A stretch of 64,000 nt of DNA from Bilifractor sp002394235 (GCF_052118845.1 NZ_JBQKGJ010000020.1:5489-69488); one strand, 5' to 3'. Shown: positions 1 to 8,851, numbered from the stretch's first letter. The notes: a model not told the origin generated them from the sequence alone. Numbers and translations: made by a program.

Positions 1-77
1 TTGACCGGAGAATGAACAGGGCGCGAGAGGGGCTGGCACCGCTGCTTCGGTAATATTTTTGAAGGGAAGCGTTTGTC
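1..77. other. Left-edge segment without a complete gene
   Basis: No complete gene fits here. A short in-frame run ends in TGA at positions 13-15 and could be the tail of a gene that begins outside the window, but it is too short to judge. An AAGGGA motif at about 62-67 serves as ribosome binding site for the gene that starts at 78. Confidence 0.3.
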
Positions 78-1721
78 ATGAATTCTTTTTATCTGTCGCA
101 TTACTTTGATTTTAAGAATGCGGGACCTTTTTTTCTGGTCTCGTTTCTGTGTCTGGCCGGGGTTCTGGCTGTCATTCTGGTCGCGGCGCGCGTGCAGACC
201 GGTTATCATGGCAGGAAGGACGCGGTAAATATGGATACCCGGACGCTGAAAGCGGTTCGGAAAACACATTTTTCTCTGATTGAGAGTTTTTACGAGATGG
301 TGTTCTCGAGTACGGCTGTGCTGCTCTTCCTGAGCGTATACTATTTACTGGACGAGTACTGGTCGCCGCTGTCACAGTACTGGTTCAAGTACAGAGATAT
401 ACTGCTGTTGGTCTTCATTCTGCTTTCGGTTTTGGTTACGAGCTGGTTTGACGTGGCTCTTGTTCGTCTTACGCATATCAAGTCGGAGCAGAAGGCCTGT
501 ATCCGGCTTTTAAGCTCGTTCTACATCATTCTGATTCTGCTCTATATCAAGGTGATCTACCAGGACGACAACTATGACACGCTGATCCAGTATTTTCTGC
601 TGCTGGCCGCAGGCCGTTTCCTGTATTTCGATTTTACCTGGGACTGGTTCAAGGAGACGGTCGCCGGTCTGTGGAGAAACCTGCCGCTTCTGGGGTTGAT
701 GGCAGGGTATTCCGCGATTGTATGCTGGTACGGCTTTAAGGTGGACTTTCTCCTGAAGTCGAACGGAGTGATCGTGAGTACGCTGATTGCCCATCTGTTC
801 ATGGACCTGTGCATTTTTGTCATGCACAAGACCAGGCTTCTGCGCTTCTTTATTCCGTCGGATGCGGACAAGGATGCGGCACTTCGCGAGGCGCAGGCGG
901 CGGCAAGCCGCAGAACAGCTGCGCAGCGCGCGGCGGGCATGGAGAACAGAAACTACGCACAGCGCGCGGCGGATGTGGAAAACAGAAATTACGCGCAGCG
1001 CGCGGCAGATGCGGAGAACAAGAACTACGCGCAGCGGATGGCGGAAGCCGCCGGAAATCGGGATCTGCGCGGATATGACGGCAGCGCTCATCGGGCAGAG
1101 CCGGAGACTCATCTGAATTACGCGCAGCGGATGGGAGATGCGGAGAGCAGATACTATGCGCAGCGCGCGGCGGACGCGGAGAGCAGATATTATGCGCGGC
1201 GCGCGGCGGACGCGGAGAGCAGATACTATGCGCAGCGCGCGGCGAATGTGGAAAACAGAAATTACGCGCAGCGGATGGCGGAAGCCGCCGGGAATCCGGA
1301 TCTGCGCGGATATGACGGCAGCGCTCATCGGGCAGAGCCGGAGACTCATCTGAATTACGCGCAGCGGATGGGAGACGCGGAGAGCAGATATTATGCGCAG
1401 CGTGCGGCGGACGCGGAGAGCAGATACTATGCGCAGCGCGCGGCGGATGTGGAGAATAGAAATTATGCACAGCGCGCGGCGGATGTGGAGAACAGGAACT
1501 ACGCGCAGCGGATGGGTTTGCGTCAGGACGTGCAGGATGTGGAAGAACATGAGGGCACACATATTATCCGGAACCCGGAAGAGCTCAGGCCGGAGGAAGA
1601 CGAGATACACATTCCCGAATACAAGCTGGATGAGACGGAGCGGAATGCTCTTGCGCACGATGCCCGCATGGGAAATTCGAAGCATCTGAATTATTATCAG
1701 AGAAAGAAAGAGGAAGAATAA
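78..1721 (+). CDS. Polytopic membrane protein with a long YAQR-repeat cytoplasmic tail
   Basis: I do not recognise a named family. The first 250 residues hold about seven hydrophobic segments (roughly residues 14-36, 72-92, 105-127, 143-162, 167-185, 198-216 and 228-250). From about residue 285 to 500 the protein is a hydrophilic, charged tandem repeat with a 12-residue period, consensus [NY]YAQRAADAES[RK]. I count about 13 clear copies, interrupted twice by a longer block containing MAEAAGN and GYDGSAHRAEP. The C-terminus ends in a related YYQRKK motif and a Glu/Lys tail. The 36-bp DNA periods are very similar to each other, so the array is young. The stop codon is directly followed by the ATG of the aminopeptidase gene, so the two are probably cotranscribed. 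Function is unknown; the tail suggests a multivalent binding or scaffold region. Confidence 0.85.
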   Translation: MNSFYLSHYFDFKNAGPFFLVSFLCLAGVLAVILVAARVQTGYHGRKDAVNMDTRTLKAVRKTHFSLIESFYEMVFSSTAVLLFLSVYYLLDEYWSPLSQYWFKYRDILLLVFILLSVLVTSWFDVALVRLTHIKSEQKACIRLLSSFYIILILLYIKVIYQDDNYDTLIQYFLLLAAGRFLYFDFTWDWFKETVAGLWRNLPLLGLMAGYSAIVCWYGFKVDFLLKSNGVIVSTLIAHLFMDLCIFVMHKTRLLRFFIPSDADKDAALREAQAAASRRTAAQRAAGMENRNYAQRAADVENRNYAQRAADAENKNYAQRMAEAAGNRDLRGYDGSAHRAEPETHLNYAQRMGDAESRYYAQRAADAESRYYARRAADAESRYYAQRAANVENRNYAQRMAEAAGNPDLRGYDGSAHRAEPETHLNYAQRMGDAESRYYAQRAADAESRYYAQRAADVENRNYAQRAADVENRNYAQRMGLRQDVQDVEEHEGTHIIRNPEELRPEEDEIHIPEYKLDETERNALAHDARMGNSKHLNYYQRKKEEE

Positions 1722-3131
1722 ATGTTTGACAATGCGTCTGACCGGGTGCTGGACTTTATCCGGCGGTCACCGAGCTGTTTTCATGTTGTTGAAAATCTGA
1801 AGAACGAGCTTCTCGAGCACGATTATGAGGAGCTGAGGGAGGAAGAAAGCTGGAATCTGAAGCCGGGCGGCAGATATTTTGTGACGCGGAACGGCTCGTC
1901 CATTCTCTCTTTCCGGATTCCGGCTCTGTCGGAAGGCGGGATCAGAAGTGTCCATATCATTGCAAGTCACAGTGATTCGCCGACCTTCAAGGTAAAACCG
2001 TCGCCGGAGATCTGTGTAAATGCAGATGAGATTAAGCTGAACATTGAAAAATACGGCGGGATGCTGTGCAGTACATGGTTTGACCGTCCGCTTTCCGTCG
2101 CCGGACGAGTGCTGGTCCTGGTACCGGGAGCAGAAGGAAGATCTTCTGCATCCGGGATTGAAGGGAGCAGGGACGAAGAGACACCGGGAGGACAAGCTGA
2201 GAATTCTCCTGCATTCAGGATCGAACAGAGACTGGTGAACATCGACCGGGATCTTCTGATGATTCCGTCACTGGCGATTCACATGAACCGGAACGCCAAT
2301 GACGGCACTGCCTATAATGTGCAGAAGGACATGCTTCCGCTGTTCAGTCAGAACGGCGACCGGGAGGGGTTCCGGAAGCTGATTGCCGATGCCGCGGGCG
2401 TTGAGGAGGAGAAGGGAGAAAAAATCCTCGGAGAGGATCTCTTTCTCGTGAACCGCACACCGCAGTCGGTCTGGGGTGCGGACCGAGAGTTTATCTCGAG
2501 TCCGAAGCTGGATGACCTGGAATGCTGCTACAGCTCCTTCCTCGGATTTGTGGATTCGGGAATGGAGGTCGGAAGCGGGACAGGAATCCTTGGCATGCAT
2601 TGTGTCTTTGATAATGAGGAGACGGGGAGCAGAAGCAAGCAGGGTGCGGAATCGACGTTCCTGCGTGATACGCTCGACCGGATCATGGACGGCCTCGGTC
2701 TCGGACGTGAGGATTGCCATCGTATCCTTGCGAACAGCTTTATGGTATCGGCGGACAACGCGCATGCGGTGCACCCGAATTTTCCGGATAAGGCGGATCC
2801 GGTTTTGCGTCCGCGCATGAATCAGGGAATCGTCATCAAAAATCATGCCAATCAGCTGTACACCACCGACGGGGTGTCCGAGGCGATTTTCCGCTGTCTG
2901 TGCGAGGCTCATAAAATTCCGTGTCAGGGATTTGTGAACCGGTCGGATATGCGCGGAGGTTCGACGCTCGGCAATATTTCCAATACGCAGGTGTCCATGA
3001 ATACGGTGGACATCGGCCTGGCGCAGCTGGCCATGCATTCATCCTATGAGACGGCGGGCGCCAGAGATCCGCAGTATCTGGCAATGTTTTCGAAATATTT
3101 CTTTGAGGAGAAGCTGCCGGAAATCCGGTGA
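1722..3131 (+). CDS. M18 family (aspartyl-type) aminopeptidase
   Basis: This is a cytosolic, dinuclear-metal aminopeptidase of peptidase family M18, which trims N-terminal, often acidic, residues from peptides. Family motifs are visible: IIASHSDSPTFKVKP near residue 80 (metal-ligand His and Asp), FDNEETG near residue 295 (catalytic and ligand Glu pair), SADNAHAVHPN near residue 340, and RGGSTLGNISN followed by a late MHSSYET His motif near the C-terminus. At 469 residues it is slightly longer than usual, owing to a Gly/Ser/Glu-rich insertion at about residues 137-165. Its ATG abuts the stop codon of the upstream membrane-protein gene, so translation is likely coupled. A strong terminator follows at 3140-3192. 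Confidence 0.93.
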   Translation: MFDNASDRVLDFIRRSPSCFHVVENLKNELLEHDYEELREEESWNLKPGGRYFVTRNGSSILSFRIPALSEGGIRSVHIIASHSDSPTFKVKPSPEICVNADEIKLNIEKYGGMLCSTWFDRPLSVAGRVLVLVPGAEGRSSASGIEGSRDEETPGGQAENSPAFRIEQRLVNIDRDLLMIPSLAIHMNRNANDGTAYNVQKDMLPLFSQNGDREGFRKLIADAAGVEEEKGEKILGEDLFLVNRTPQSVWGADREFISSPKLDDLECCYSSFLGFVDSGMEVGSGTGILGMHCVFDNEETGSRSKQGAESTFLRDTLDRIMDGLGLGREDCHRILANSFMVSADNAHAVHPNFPDKADPVLRPRMNQGIVIKNHANQLYTTDGVSEAIFRCLCEAHKIPCQGFVNRSDMRGGSTLGNISNTQVSMNTVDIGLAQLAMHSSYETAGARDPQYLAMFSKYFFEEKLPEIR

Positions 3132-3139
3132 GGCTTTTT

Positions 3140-3192
3140 CCGCGGGGTTCCGGGCTTCGCGTCCGATGCCCGGATCACCGCGGTATTTTTTT
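3140..3192 (+). terminator. Intrinsic terminator after the aminopeptidase gene
   Basis: Outer arms CCGCGG/CCGCGG (3140-3145 and 3178-3183) enclose inner arms CCGGGC/GCCCGG, followed by a run of seven T at 3186-3192. The last three T are also the first bases of the 96-bp repeat. Confidence 0.85.
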
Positions 3193-3285
3193 ACGCGAAC
3201 AGTGAGCCGCAGCCGAATGCGAAGTATTCGTGTGCGGCGAGCGTCGCGATAGCGAGATAAAATTCGCGCAGCGTGTTTTATCTCG
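3190..3285 (+). repeat. 96-bp dispersed hairpin element, copy 1
   Basis: First of five near-identical 96-bp copies, all on the plus strand. It starts TTTACGCGAACAG and ends TTTTATCTCG. It contains an inner hairpin (GCCGCA/TGCGGC with CGAAT/ATTCG inside) and a terminal hairpin (CGAGATAAAA against TTTTATCTCG). This copy differs by AAATTC instead of AAACTC in the second hairpin. It starts inside the T-run of the preceding terminator. Confidence 0.9.
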
Positions 3286-3373
3286 CTGCGGTGGCATTCA
3301 GCAGATTCCATGATGATATACAGGGAAGATTCTGTGCGGGCATACAACAGTGGTTTTGGAGAGACGTCAATGA

Positions 3374-5464
3374 GTGATTTTCTGGACGGGATCCGGAGTA
3401 TGGAACAGCGGGGTGGCAGACATGGGAGAGCAGAGAAGATTTTTTTCGGATGATACCAGAAGGGAAATAGAGAAGATACCGGTGGAGATGATCATTCTCC
3501 GGCTGCAGCCGGACAGTATGCGCTGCGAGGCAGTCACGGACAAGCTTCTGGAATTCCTTCAGATCGACAGAGAATGCGCGGAGGCATCCTTTGCCGGACT
3601 GGACGATTTTCCCGATGAGTGCGGGTGGATGCATCCGGATGACCGGAAACGGATTGATCATCTGTTTGCGGGGATGAAAAATTACACGGAGCAGAAATAT
3701 GTTTACCGTGTCCGGCTGAAACGGAAGAAGGATTCGGATTATCGCTGGTACCCGGCAGAAATTTTCGGCAGAAATCTGGGGGAAAAAGGGATTCTGGTGT
3801 ACTGCAGTCTGGTAGATGCGAGTACAAACGGGGAACGCCGCAGGCAGAAATCATCCGCGGAGAAGATGCGGAAGCTTCTGGTGAATAAGGTCCTGGAGAC
3901 GACGCAGGACTGTATCTTCTGGAAGGATACGGACAGACGTTTCGTCGGCGTCAACCGCGCTTTTCTGGAGTTCTACGGTTTTCCCTCTGACGAGGCGCTG
4001 ATCGGCAAGACCGATGAGGAGATGGGATGGCACCAGGATCCGGATCCGTTCCGCAGGGATGAGGAGAGAGTCCTTCACGGGGAAAGCACGCTTCTGGTGC
4101 ACGGGAAGTGCAGAATCCGCGGCGAGGAGAGGGATATCCTCGCGACCAAGGCGCCGATCTACGACGGGGACACGATTATCGGTCTGGTGGGAAGTTTTAT
4201 CGATGTGACCGAGGATTATAATCAGCGAAAGCAGATCGAGCGGCTCGGGGATGAATTGAAGGACGCGCTTCAGGCGGAGAAGAAGACAAATGAGAATCTG
4301 AACATGTTCATGTCCAGAATGAGCCATGAGATGCGCACGCCCATGAATGCAGTGATCGGCCTTTCGAGTCTTGGCATGAAGGCAAAGGATGTGGATGAGG
4401 CCGTGGACTGTCTGCACAAGATCAATATGTCCGGGCAGTATCTGCTCGGCATTATCAACGACGTGCTCGATATCGGAAAAATCGACAGCGGCAAGTTCCG
4501 TCTGTCGGAGAAGCAGACCCGTCTCGCGGATATCATTACTGCCGCGGATACAATCATCCGCCCCATTGCCAACCGGAAAAAAGTAAATCTGGCCTATGAT
4601 TTCAGTGGTGTTCAGATTCCGGAAGTTATCTGTGACCGTATGCGTGTGCAGCAGATCTTGATAAATCTGATGAATAATGCCGTGAAGTTTACGGATGAAG
4701 ACGGGATGGTACGTGTGGAGATTTCCGATCAGGAAGCAGGCGGGAAGGTGAAGCTTAAGATCGTTGTCTCGGACAACGGATGCGGAATGAGCCGGGATTT
4801 TCTGAAACGAATCTTTCAGCCCTTCATTCAGGAAAACCGGGACCCGGTCAAGTATGGCTCGGGTACCGGGCTTGGCCTTTCGATCTCGAAGACTCTGGCA
4901 GAGCAGATGGGAGGAGGGATTACTGTTTCCAGCGAGGAAGGCGTCGGATCGGTATTCACGGTGACACTCATGCTCGGACTCCTGAAGAAAAATGCGGGGG
5001 AGAATGACAGCACGGGTAAGGAGGGACAGAACACGGCTTTCAGTGACGGACGGGAGGAACGTGATTTTTCTGCTTTGAAGGGAAAGAGAATCCTGCTTGC
5101 CGAGGACAATGAAATCAACCGGGAAATCGCGCTGCGCATGATGAGCCGTGCCGGTATCCGGGCGGACTGCGCGGGGAATGGCAGAGAGGCTGTGGAGATG
5201 GCGGAAGGCTCATCGCCGGGGTATTACGCGGCGGTGATTCTCGATCTCATGATGCCGACGATGGGCGGCTATGAGGCTGCGGAGCGAATCCGTTCCTCCG
5301 GCCGGCAGGATCTGAGGACGATTCCGATTATTGCGATGTCTGCGGACATCTTTGAGGAGTCCGTCAACCGGGCGATTTCCTGCGGGATGAATTCCTTCAT
5401 CACCAAGCCGCTGGACGCGGATAAGCTGCTTGCGACGCTCATGGAAACCATAAACACACGCTGA
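3374..5464 (+). CDS. Hybrid sensor histidine kinase with PAS domains and C-terminal receiver
   Basis: Soluble hybrid kinase without an obvious membrane segment. Order: PAS-like domains at about residues 20-140 and 155-275 (the second with the FWKDTDRRFVGVNRAF signature), coiled linker, HisKA domain with SHEMRTPMNAVIG (phospho-acceptor His about 318), HATPase with N box NLMNNAVKF, G1 box DNGCGM and G2 box GTGLGLSI, then a receiver (LLAEDNEINR, phospho-acceptor Asp about 624 in ILDLMMP, and a conserved Lys in FITKPL). All catalytic boxes look intact. The open frame begins at a GTG (3374), but ATG 3422 (residue 17) is an equally plausible start with GGGGTGG upstream. An overlapping ATG at 3370 opens only a 27-codon frame. 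The next two genes carry a receiver and an Hpt domain, so this is probably the active kinase of a local phosphorelay. The signal is unknown. Confidence 0.9.
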   Translation: MIFWTGSGVWNSGVADMGEQRRFFSDDTRREIEKIPVEMIILRLQPDSMRCEAVTDKLLEFLQIDRECAEASFAGLDDFPDECGWMHPDDRKRIDHLFAGMKNYTEQKYVYRVRLKRKKDSDYRWYPAEIFGRNLGEKGILVYCSLVDASTNGERRRQKSSAEKMRKLLVNKVLETTQDCIFWKDTDRRFVGVNRAFLEFYGFPSDEALIGKTDEEMGWHQDPDPFRRDEERVLHGESTLLVHGKCRIRGEERDILATKAPIYDGDTIIGLVGSFIDVTEDYNQRKQIERLGDELKDALQAEKKTNENLNMFMSRMSHEMRTPMNAVIGLSSLGMKAKDVDEAVDCLHKINMSGQYLLGIINDVLDIGKIDSGKFRLSEKQTRLADIITAADTIIRPIANRKKVNLAYDFSGVQIPEVICDRMRVQQILINLMNNAVKFTDEDGMVRVEISDQEAGGKVKLKIVVSDNGCGMSRDFLKRIFQPFIQENRDPVKYGSGTGLGLSISKTLAEQMGGGITVSSEEGVGSVFTVTLMLGLLKKNAGENDSTGKEGQNTAFSDGREERDFSALKGKRILLAEDNEINREIALRMMSRAGIRADCAGNGREAVEMAEGSSPGYYAAVILDLMMPTMGGYEAAERIRSSGRQDLRTIPIIAMSADIFEESVNRAISCGMNSFITKPLDADKLLATLMETINTR

Positions 5465-5792
5465 CATATCGGACAGACGCGTGGCGGAAAGTGTATAAGC
5501 TGTGGATTTACTTCACATTTATTCATGTGATATAATAGATTAAATAAAAAAATAACGGAAAAATCCACAGAGACCGATGATTTTGCTGCATAAGGAGTGC
5601 GAAGCACGGAGCAATCCGCAGCTGATACAGTGTGTGGCGCTGTTTACATCATGTGGCGCAATTTATCGTATTTTTTTGCTGGATCCTCTGCTGACTCTGT
5701 AACGCTTTGCGGAGTCTGACATCATGCGCGGTTCCGTTTGACGGCGGTTTCCGGGACACATACAGATCGGCTATGGGGCAAGGGGGATAAAT
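5465..5792 (+). other. Gene-free interval with promoter and a degenerate repeat
   Basis: This 328-bp gap holds a likely promoter (5507-5536) and, at about 5597-5672, one copy of a degenerate repeat family also seen at 57230 and 63055 (GAGCAATCC then TACAGTGTGTGGC). No terminator with a proper T tract is evident and no credible small gene was found. Confidence 0.5.
5507..5536 (+). promoter_or_regulatory. Likely promoter for the pseudokinase gene
   Basis: TTTACT (-35) and a perfect TATAAT (-10) are 18 bp apart. The spacer is exactly an inverted repeat, TCACAT-6-ATGTGA (5513-5530), which could be a regulator site. The leader to the start codon would be about 250 nt. Confidence 0.5.
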
Positions 5793-7397
5793 ATGAATCC
5801 GGGTATTACAGATAAGGAAAAACAGAATCTTTTTGACAGCATCTTTGAGAATATTTATCAGGTTTTTCTAAAGATTGATCTTCTGACCGGAGACGGGGTG
5901 ACACTTGCCGCAAGGGATAGTGCCTGGAAGGCCAGCACCGGTATGCGGTTCAATTTTGAGAAGATCATCTACACGTACATTCTCGACGTGTCGGCGGATG
6001 CGGACCCTATGAAGACATTGAACGAGCTGAAGCTGGAGAATGTCTCTGCGAAGCTGCAGGAGAGTCCGGTATATGAGGTGTACAATACCGTGCACGGAAA
6101 GGAAGGACATCTGCGGGTTTGCGGATTCACGTTCTTCCGCGGAGACGGAGACATCATTTATCTGGGGATCCGTGACGCGACCGGCGGTTTCAATGATGTC
6201 AGCGCACATATCCGGAAGCTTGAGAGGGCACTGCAGAAGGCGGATAAGGAGAGTGACGAGAAGAATACGTTCCTGACGCTGCTGAGCAGAAATGTACGCA
6301 CGCCTCTCTACTCTATTATGGGGCTGACCAGGGCTGCCGAGTCGGATCTCGGAAGCAATACCGCCTTTGACGATTATCTGCACAAGGTGTCCATGTCCGG
6401 AACCTACATGAACGAGACCATCAATGACGTGCTGGATCTCCGGAGAATCTCGAGAAATGAGATCGTCCTGAAAGAGGAGGAGATTTATCTCAAGCCGTTT
6501 TTTGAGGAGATACAGCGGATGATCGCTCCGTCCATGTACGAGAAGGGCCTGATCTTCCGCATGAACACGGAGAACGTGTCAGATCTGACGGTCATGGCAG
6601 ATCATCACTGTCTGCAGCAGATACAGCTGAAGCTTCTGCAGAGCGCGATTAATTACACCATTCAGGGCGGGAGAATTGATCTGGATGTCAGGGAACTGTT
6701 CCGGACGCAGGAGATGGTCACGCTGGAGTTCTCGGTGAGAGACCGGGGAATCGTCATCGATCAGGAGCGGCTGAAGGTATTGTTCCAGCCATACGATTAT
6801 CTGAAGAGCAAAATCGATTCCCATATCGGTTCCCTGGATATCGATCTGATTATCCTGAAAAGCTATGTGCGCGCCATGGGCACGGATACGCTTACGGCCG
6901 AGTCGGATGCTTCCAGAGGGACCCGCATCTCCGTCACGCTTACGGTTCCGCTGGCGGAGGAGCAGTATGACGAACGCCCGGATTCACAGGAGATGGATTT
7001 CAGCGGAAAGAGAGTGTTGGTGGTAGATGACAACGAAATCAATCTGGAGATTGTGCGCAAGATTCTGTACAGCAGGAACATTGAGGTTGTCAGCGCAAAG
7101 AACGGGCAGGAGGCCGTGGACCTGTTCCGCAGGGAAAATGGCCGTTATGACCTGATTCTGATGGACATTCTGATGCCGGTTATGGATGGCCTGGAGGCCA
7201 CCCGTAAGATCCGGGCGATGCGCGATATTCCGGGTGCGGCGCATGTCCCGATCATCGCGATGACGGCAAATGCCTTCCGCGAGAATTTTGAAGAAAGCTT
7301 CAATGCCGGAATGGATGCTCATCTTGTGAAACCGATCGAGCCCGAGCGTCTGATCATGGTGATGTCGGATGTAATGGGCCGCAGGGAACAGGCCTGA
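5793..7397 (+). CDS. Kinase-dead hybrid histidine-kinase-like protein with intact receiver
   Basis: The architecture matches the preceding hybrid kinase: an N-terminal PAS-like sensor (about 1-145), HisKA-like helices (about 155-225), a HATPase-like domain (about 230-390) and a receiver (about 405-525). The key kinase residues are gone. The H box reads LLSRNVRTPLYSIMG, so the phospho-acceptor His is Arg166. The N box is degenerate (KLLQSAINYT), the G1 box is DRGIVI, and the G2 box glycines are absent (IGSLDIDLIILK). The receiver is intact: VLVVDDNEIN, Asp458 in LMDILMP, IAMTA and the Lys in HLVKP. It is therefore probably a receiver and dimerisation partner, not a kinase. It likely receives phosphate from the upstream kinase through the Hpt protein encoded just downstream. 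Confidence 0.88.
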   Translation: MNPGITDKEKQNLFDSIFENIYQVFLKIDLLTGDGVTLAARDSAWKASTGMRFNFEKIIYTYILDVSADADPMKTLNELKLENVSAKLQESPVYEVYNTVHGKEGHLRVCGFTFFRGDGDIIYLGIRDATGGFNDVSAHIRKLERALQKADKESDEKNTFLTLLSRNVRTPLYSIMGLTRAAESDLGSNTAFDDYLHKVSMSGTYMNETINDVLDLRRISRNEIVLKEEEIYLKPFFEEIQRMIAPSMYEKGLIFRMNTENVSDLTVMADHHCLQQIQLKLLQSAINYTIQGGRIDLDVRELFRTQEMVTLEFSVRDRGIVIDQERLKVLFQPYDYLKSKIDSHIGSLDIDLIILKSYVRAMGTDTLTAESDASRGTRISVTLTVPLAEEQYDERPDSQEMDFSGKRVLVVDDNEINLEIVRKILYSRNIEVVSAKNGQEAVDLFRRENGRYDLILMDILMPVMDGLEATRKIRAMRDIPGAAHVPIIAMTANAFRENFEESFNAGMDAHLVKPIEPERLIMVMSDVMGRREQA

Positions 7398-7485
7398 TGT
7401 GCGGTTCTGTCCGGCGGGAGATGGTGATCCCGGATGTAATGGGCCGCAGGGAACAGACCTGACGTGTGGTTCTGTCCGGCGGGAG
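7356..7485 (+). repeat. 65-bp tandem duplication across the pseudokinase stop codon
   Basis: Two tandem 65-bp units (7356-7420 and 7421-7485) begin ATGGTGAT and end GGCGGGAG. Unit 1 contains the last codons and TGA of the upstream gene. Unit 2 re-copies them outside the reading frame and supplies the GGGAGG ribosome binding site of the Hpt gene. Confidence 0.85.
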
Positions 7486-7493
7486 GTGATGGT

Positions 7494-7877
7494 ATGGATA
7501 AGCTGATCGAAGAATTAAAAAACTGGGGTGCGGATACGGATGCGGGCATTCAGAGGGTGATGAACGACGAGGAATTCTACCGGATGCTCGTTCTGAAGTT
7601 CGCGGATTCACCTGAGTTTGAGACGCTGGAGGATGCTCTCGACCGTGGTGACAGAAAGGCTGCTTTCGGCATCGCCCACAGCCTCAAGGGCGCCTCCGCC
7701 AACCTCAGCCTGACACCCTTCTACCGTGCGGTGGCCGCGGTTGTCGAGGATCTCAGAAAGTATTCCGGTGTTGGAAGAGAAGCTGCTGAAGAGGACACGG
7801 AACTCGAGCTGCATCTGCAGCAGTATCGGATGGAGAGGGATCTTCTGATGAATCTTACGAGGAAGTACGTCGGCTGA
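7494..7877 (+). CDS. Hpt-domain phosphotransfer protein
   Basis: A free-standing histidine phosphotransfer protein of 127 residues. The signature AHSLKGASANL carries the phospho-acceptor His at residue 62, in the expected helix. The rest is compatible with a four-helix bundle and nothing else is fused. I place the start at ATG 7494, directly after GGCGGGAGGTGAT, rather than at an in-frame GTG ten codons upstream that lies in the duplicated repeat. In a His-Asp-His-Asp relay it would shuttle phosphate between the receiver of the hybrid kinase and that of the kinase-dead protein. No response regulator with a DNA-binding or enzymatic output is encoded nearby, so the final target is elsewhere or is the pseudokinase itself. 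Confidence 0.9.
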   Translation: MDKLIEELKNWGADTDAGIQRVMNDEEFYRMLVLKFADSPEFETLEDALDRGDRKAAFGIAHSLKGASANLSLTPFYRAVAAVVEDLRKYSGVGREAAEEDTELELHLQQYRMERDLLMNLTRKYVG

Positions 7878-8009
7878 CCGGAAACTGCCGGTTAATTCGT
7901 GGTATGTGCGGAGAGACTGAATCTACTGAAAATTAATTATTGAGATCCGTATCTTTAAGTGTTATCTTTCTTAATGTCAAATAAATCAGGTACGGATATT
8001 AAGACAAGG

Positions 8010-8052
8010 GCGTCTTGCTTATGACATGGTCATGTGCGAGGCGCTTTTGTTT
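8010..8052 (+). terminator. Intrinsic terminator after the phosphorelay genes
   Basis: A 16-bp imperfect stem (8010-8025 with 8029-8044, arms GCGTCTTGC.. and ..GTGCGAGGCGC, with some G-T pairs) is followed by TTTTGTTT. Confidence 0.7.
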
Positions 8053-8135
8053 ATACATTTTTTAGATTTCTGCTTGTTTTTTATTAGTTCTCTATTCGTT
8101 GCTCCGGCCTGAGATTTCGGATAAGGAGGCGGCTG

Positions 8136-8726
8136 ATGAACCATTTGGTTGTCACAATAGGATGTGAGTACGGCGCCGGCGGTCCCCAGATCGGCAGGAT
8201 GCTTGCGGAAGCTCTGAATATCGAATATTACGACAGGGATCTGATCGATAAGGTTGTCGATCAGCTGGGCGTGGACAAGGAGCTGGTAAAAGAGGCAGAT
8301 ACCAAGGCAAATGTCAAGTACAGCTTTGAGACAAGCCTGGGGCCCAGATACGCGAACCTCACGAATCGCGTGATCTACACGCAGTACGAGGTCCTTCACA
8401 ATATGGCGGAGAAATCCTCCTGTGTGATCATCGGCAGGAGCGCGAACTACATTCTGAAGGACAGAGATGATGTCCTGAATTTCTTTATCTATGCTCCGAA
8501 GGATGTGAGAATCGGTTCGATCATGGAACAGGATCATGTTTCAAGGGACAAGGCGGAAGCCGAGATCGACTATTACGATGAGATGAATCATTCGAGGCAT
8601 AAGTATATTACCGGTACATACAGAGGCGACAGACGCGGAAGAGATCTGATGATCGACAGCAGCAGGCTTGGCTGGGAAAAAACCGCGAAATACCTTCTGA
8701 TGTTCATAGAGATGCTTCATGAGTGA
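8136..8726 (+). CDS. Cytidylate kinase-like family protein
   Basis: P-loop nucleoside-phosphate kinase-like protein of 196 residues. The N-terminus IGCEYGAGGPQIGRMLA matches the variant P-loop of the cytidylate-kinase-like family, where a glycine-rich loop replaces the classical GxxxxGK. YYDRDLIDK and VIIGRSANYIL are further family blocks, and a lid-type Arg-rich region follows (TYRGDRRGRDLMIDS). Such proteins are common in Clostridia beside unrelated genes; the substrate is not established. The start is supported by ATAAGGAGGCGG. A terminator lies before it, so it has its own transcript, and another follows at 8803. Confidence 0.85.
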   Translation: MNHLVVTIGCEYGAGGPQIGRMLAEALNIEYYDRDLIDKVVDQLGVDKELVKEADTKANVKYSFETSLGPRYANLTNRVIYTQYEVLHNMAEKSSCVIIGRSANYILKDRDDVLNFFIYAPKDVRIGSIMEQDHVSRDKAEAEIDYYDEMNHSRHKYITGTYRGDRRGRDLMIDSSRLGWEKTAKYLLMFIEMLHE

Positions 8727-8802
8727 AAATCTGTAACATCGCCGTCAAACCAGGCTGCGATCCGCTTGCAGAGCATACGAATTCAATCGATGGAAGATGG
8801 AC

Positions 8803-8850
8803 AAGGGCGTCCGGACAGATATATGGATCTGTCTGGGCGCCTTTCCTTGT
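8803..8850 (+). terminator. Intrinsic terminator after the kinase-like gene
   Basis: Arms AAGGGCGTCCGGACAGAT and ATCTGTCTGGGCGCCTT pair with one bulge, followed by TCCTTGTATTT. The 96-bp repeat begins two bases later. Confidence 0.75.
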
Positions 8851-8851
8851 A

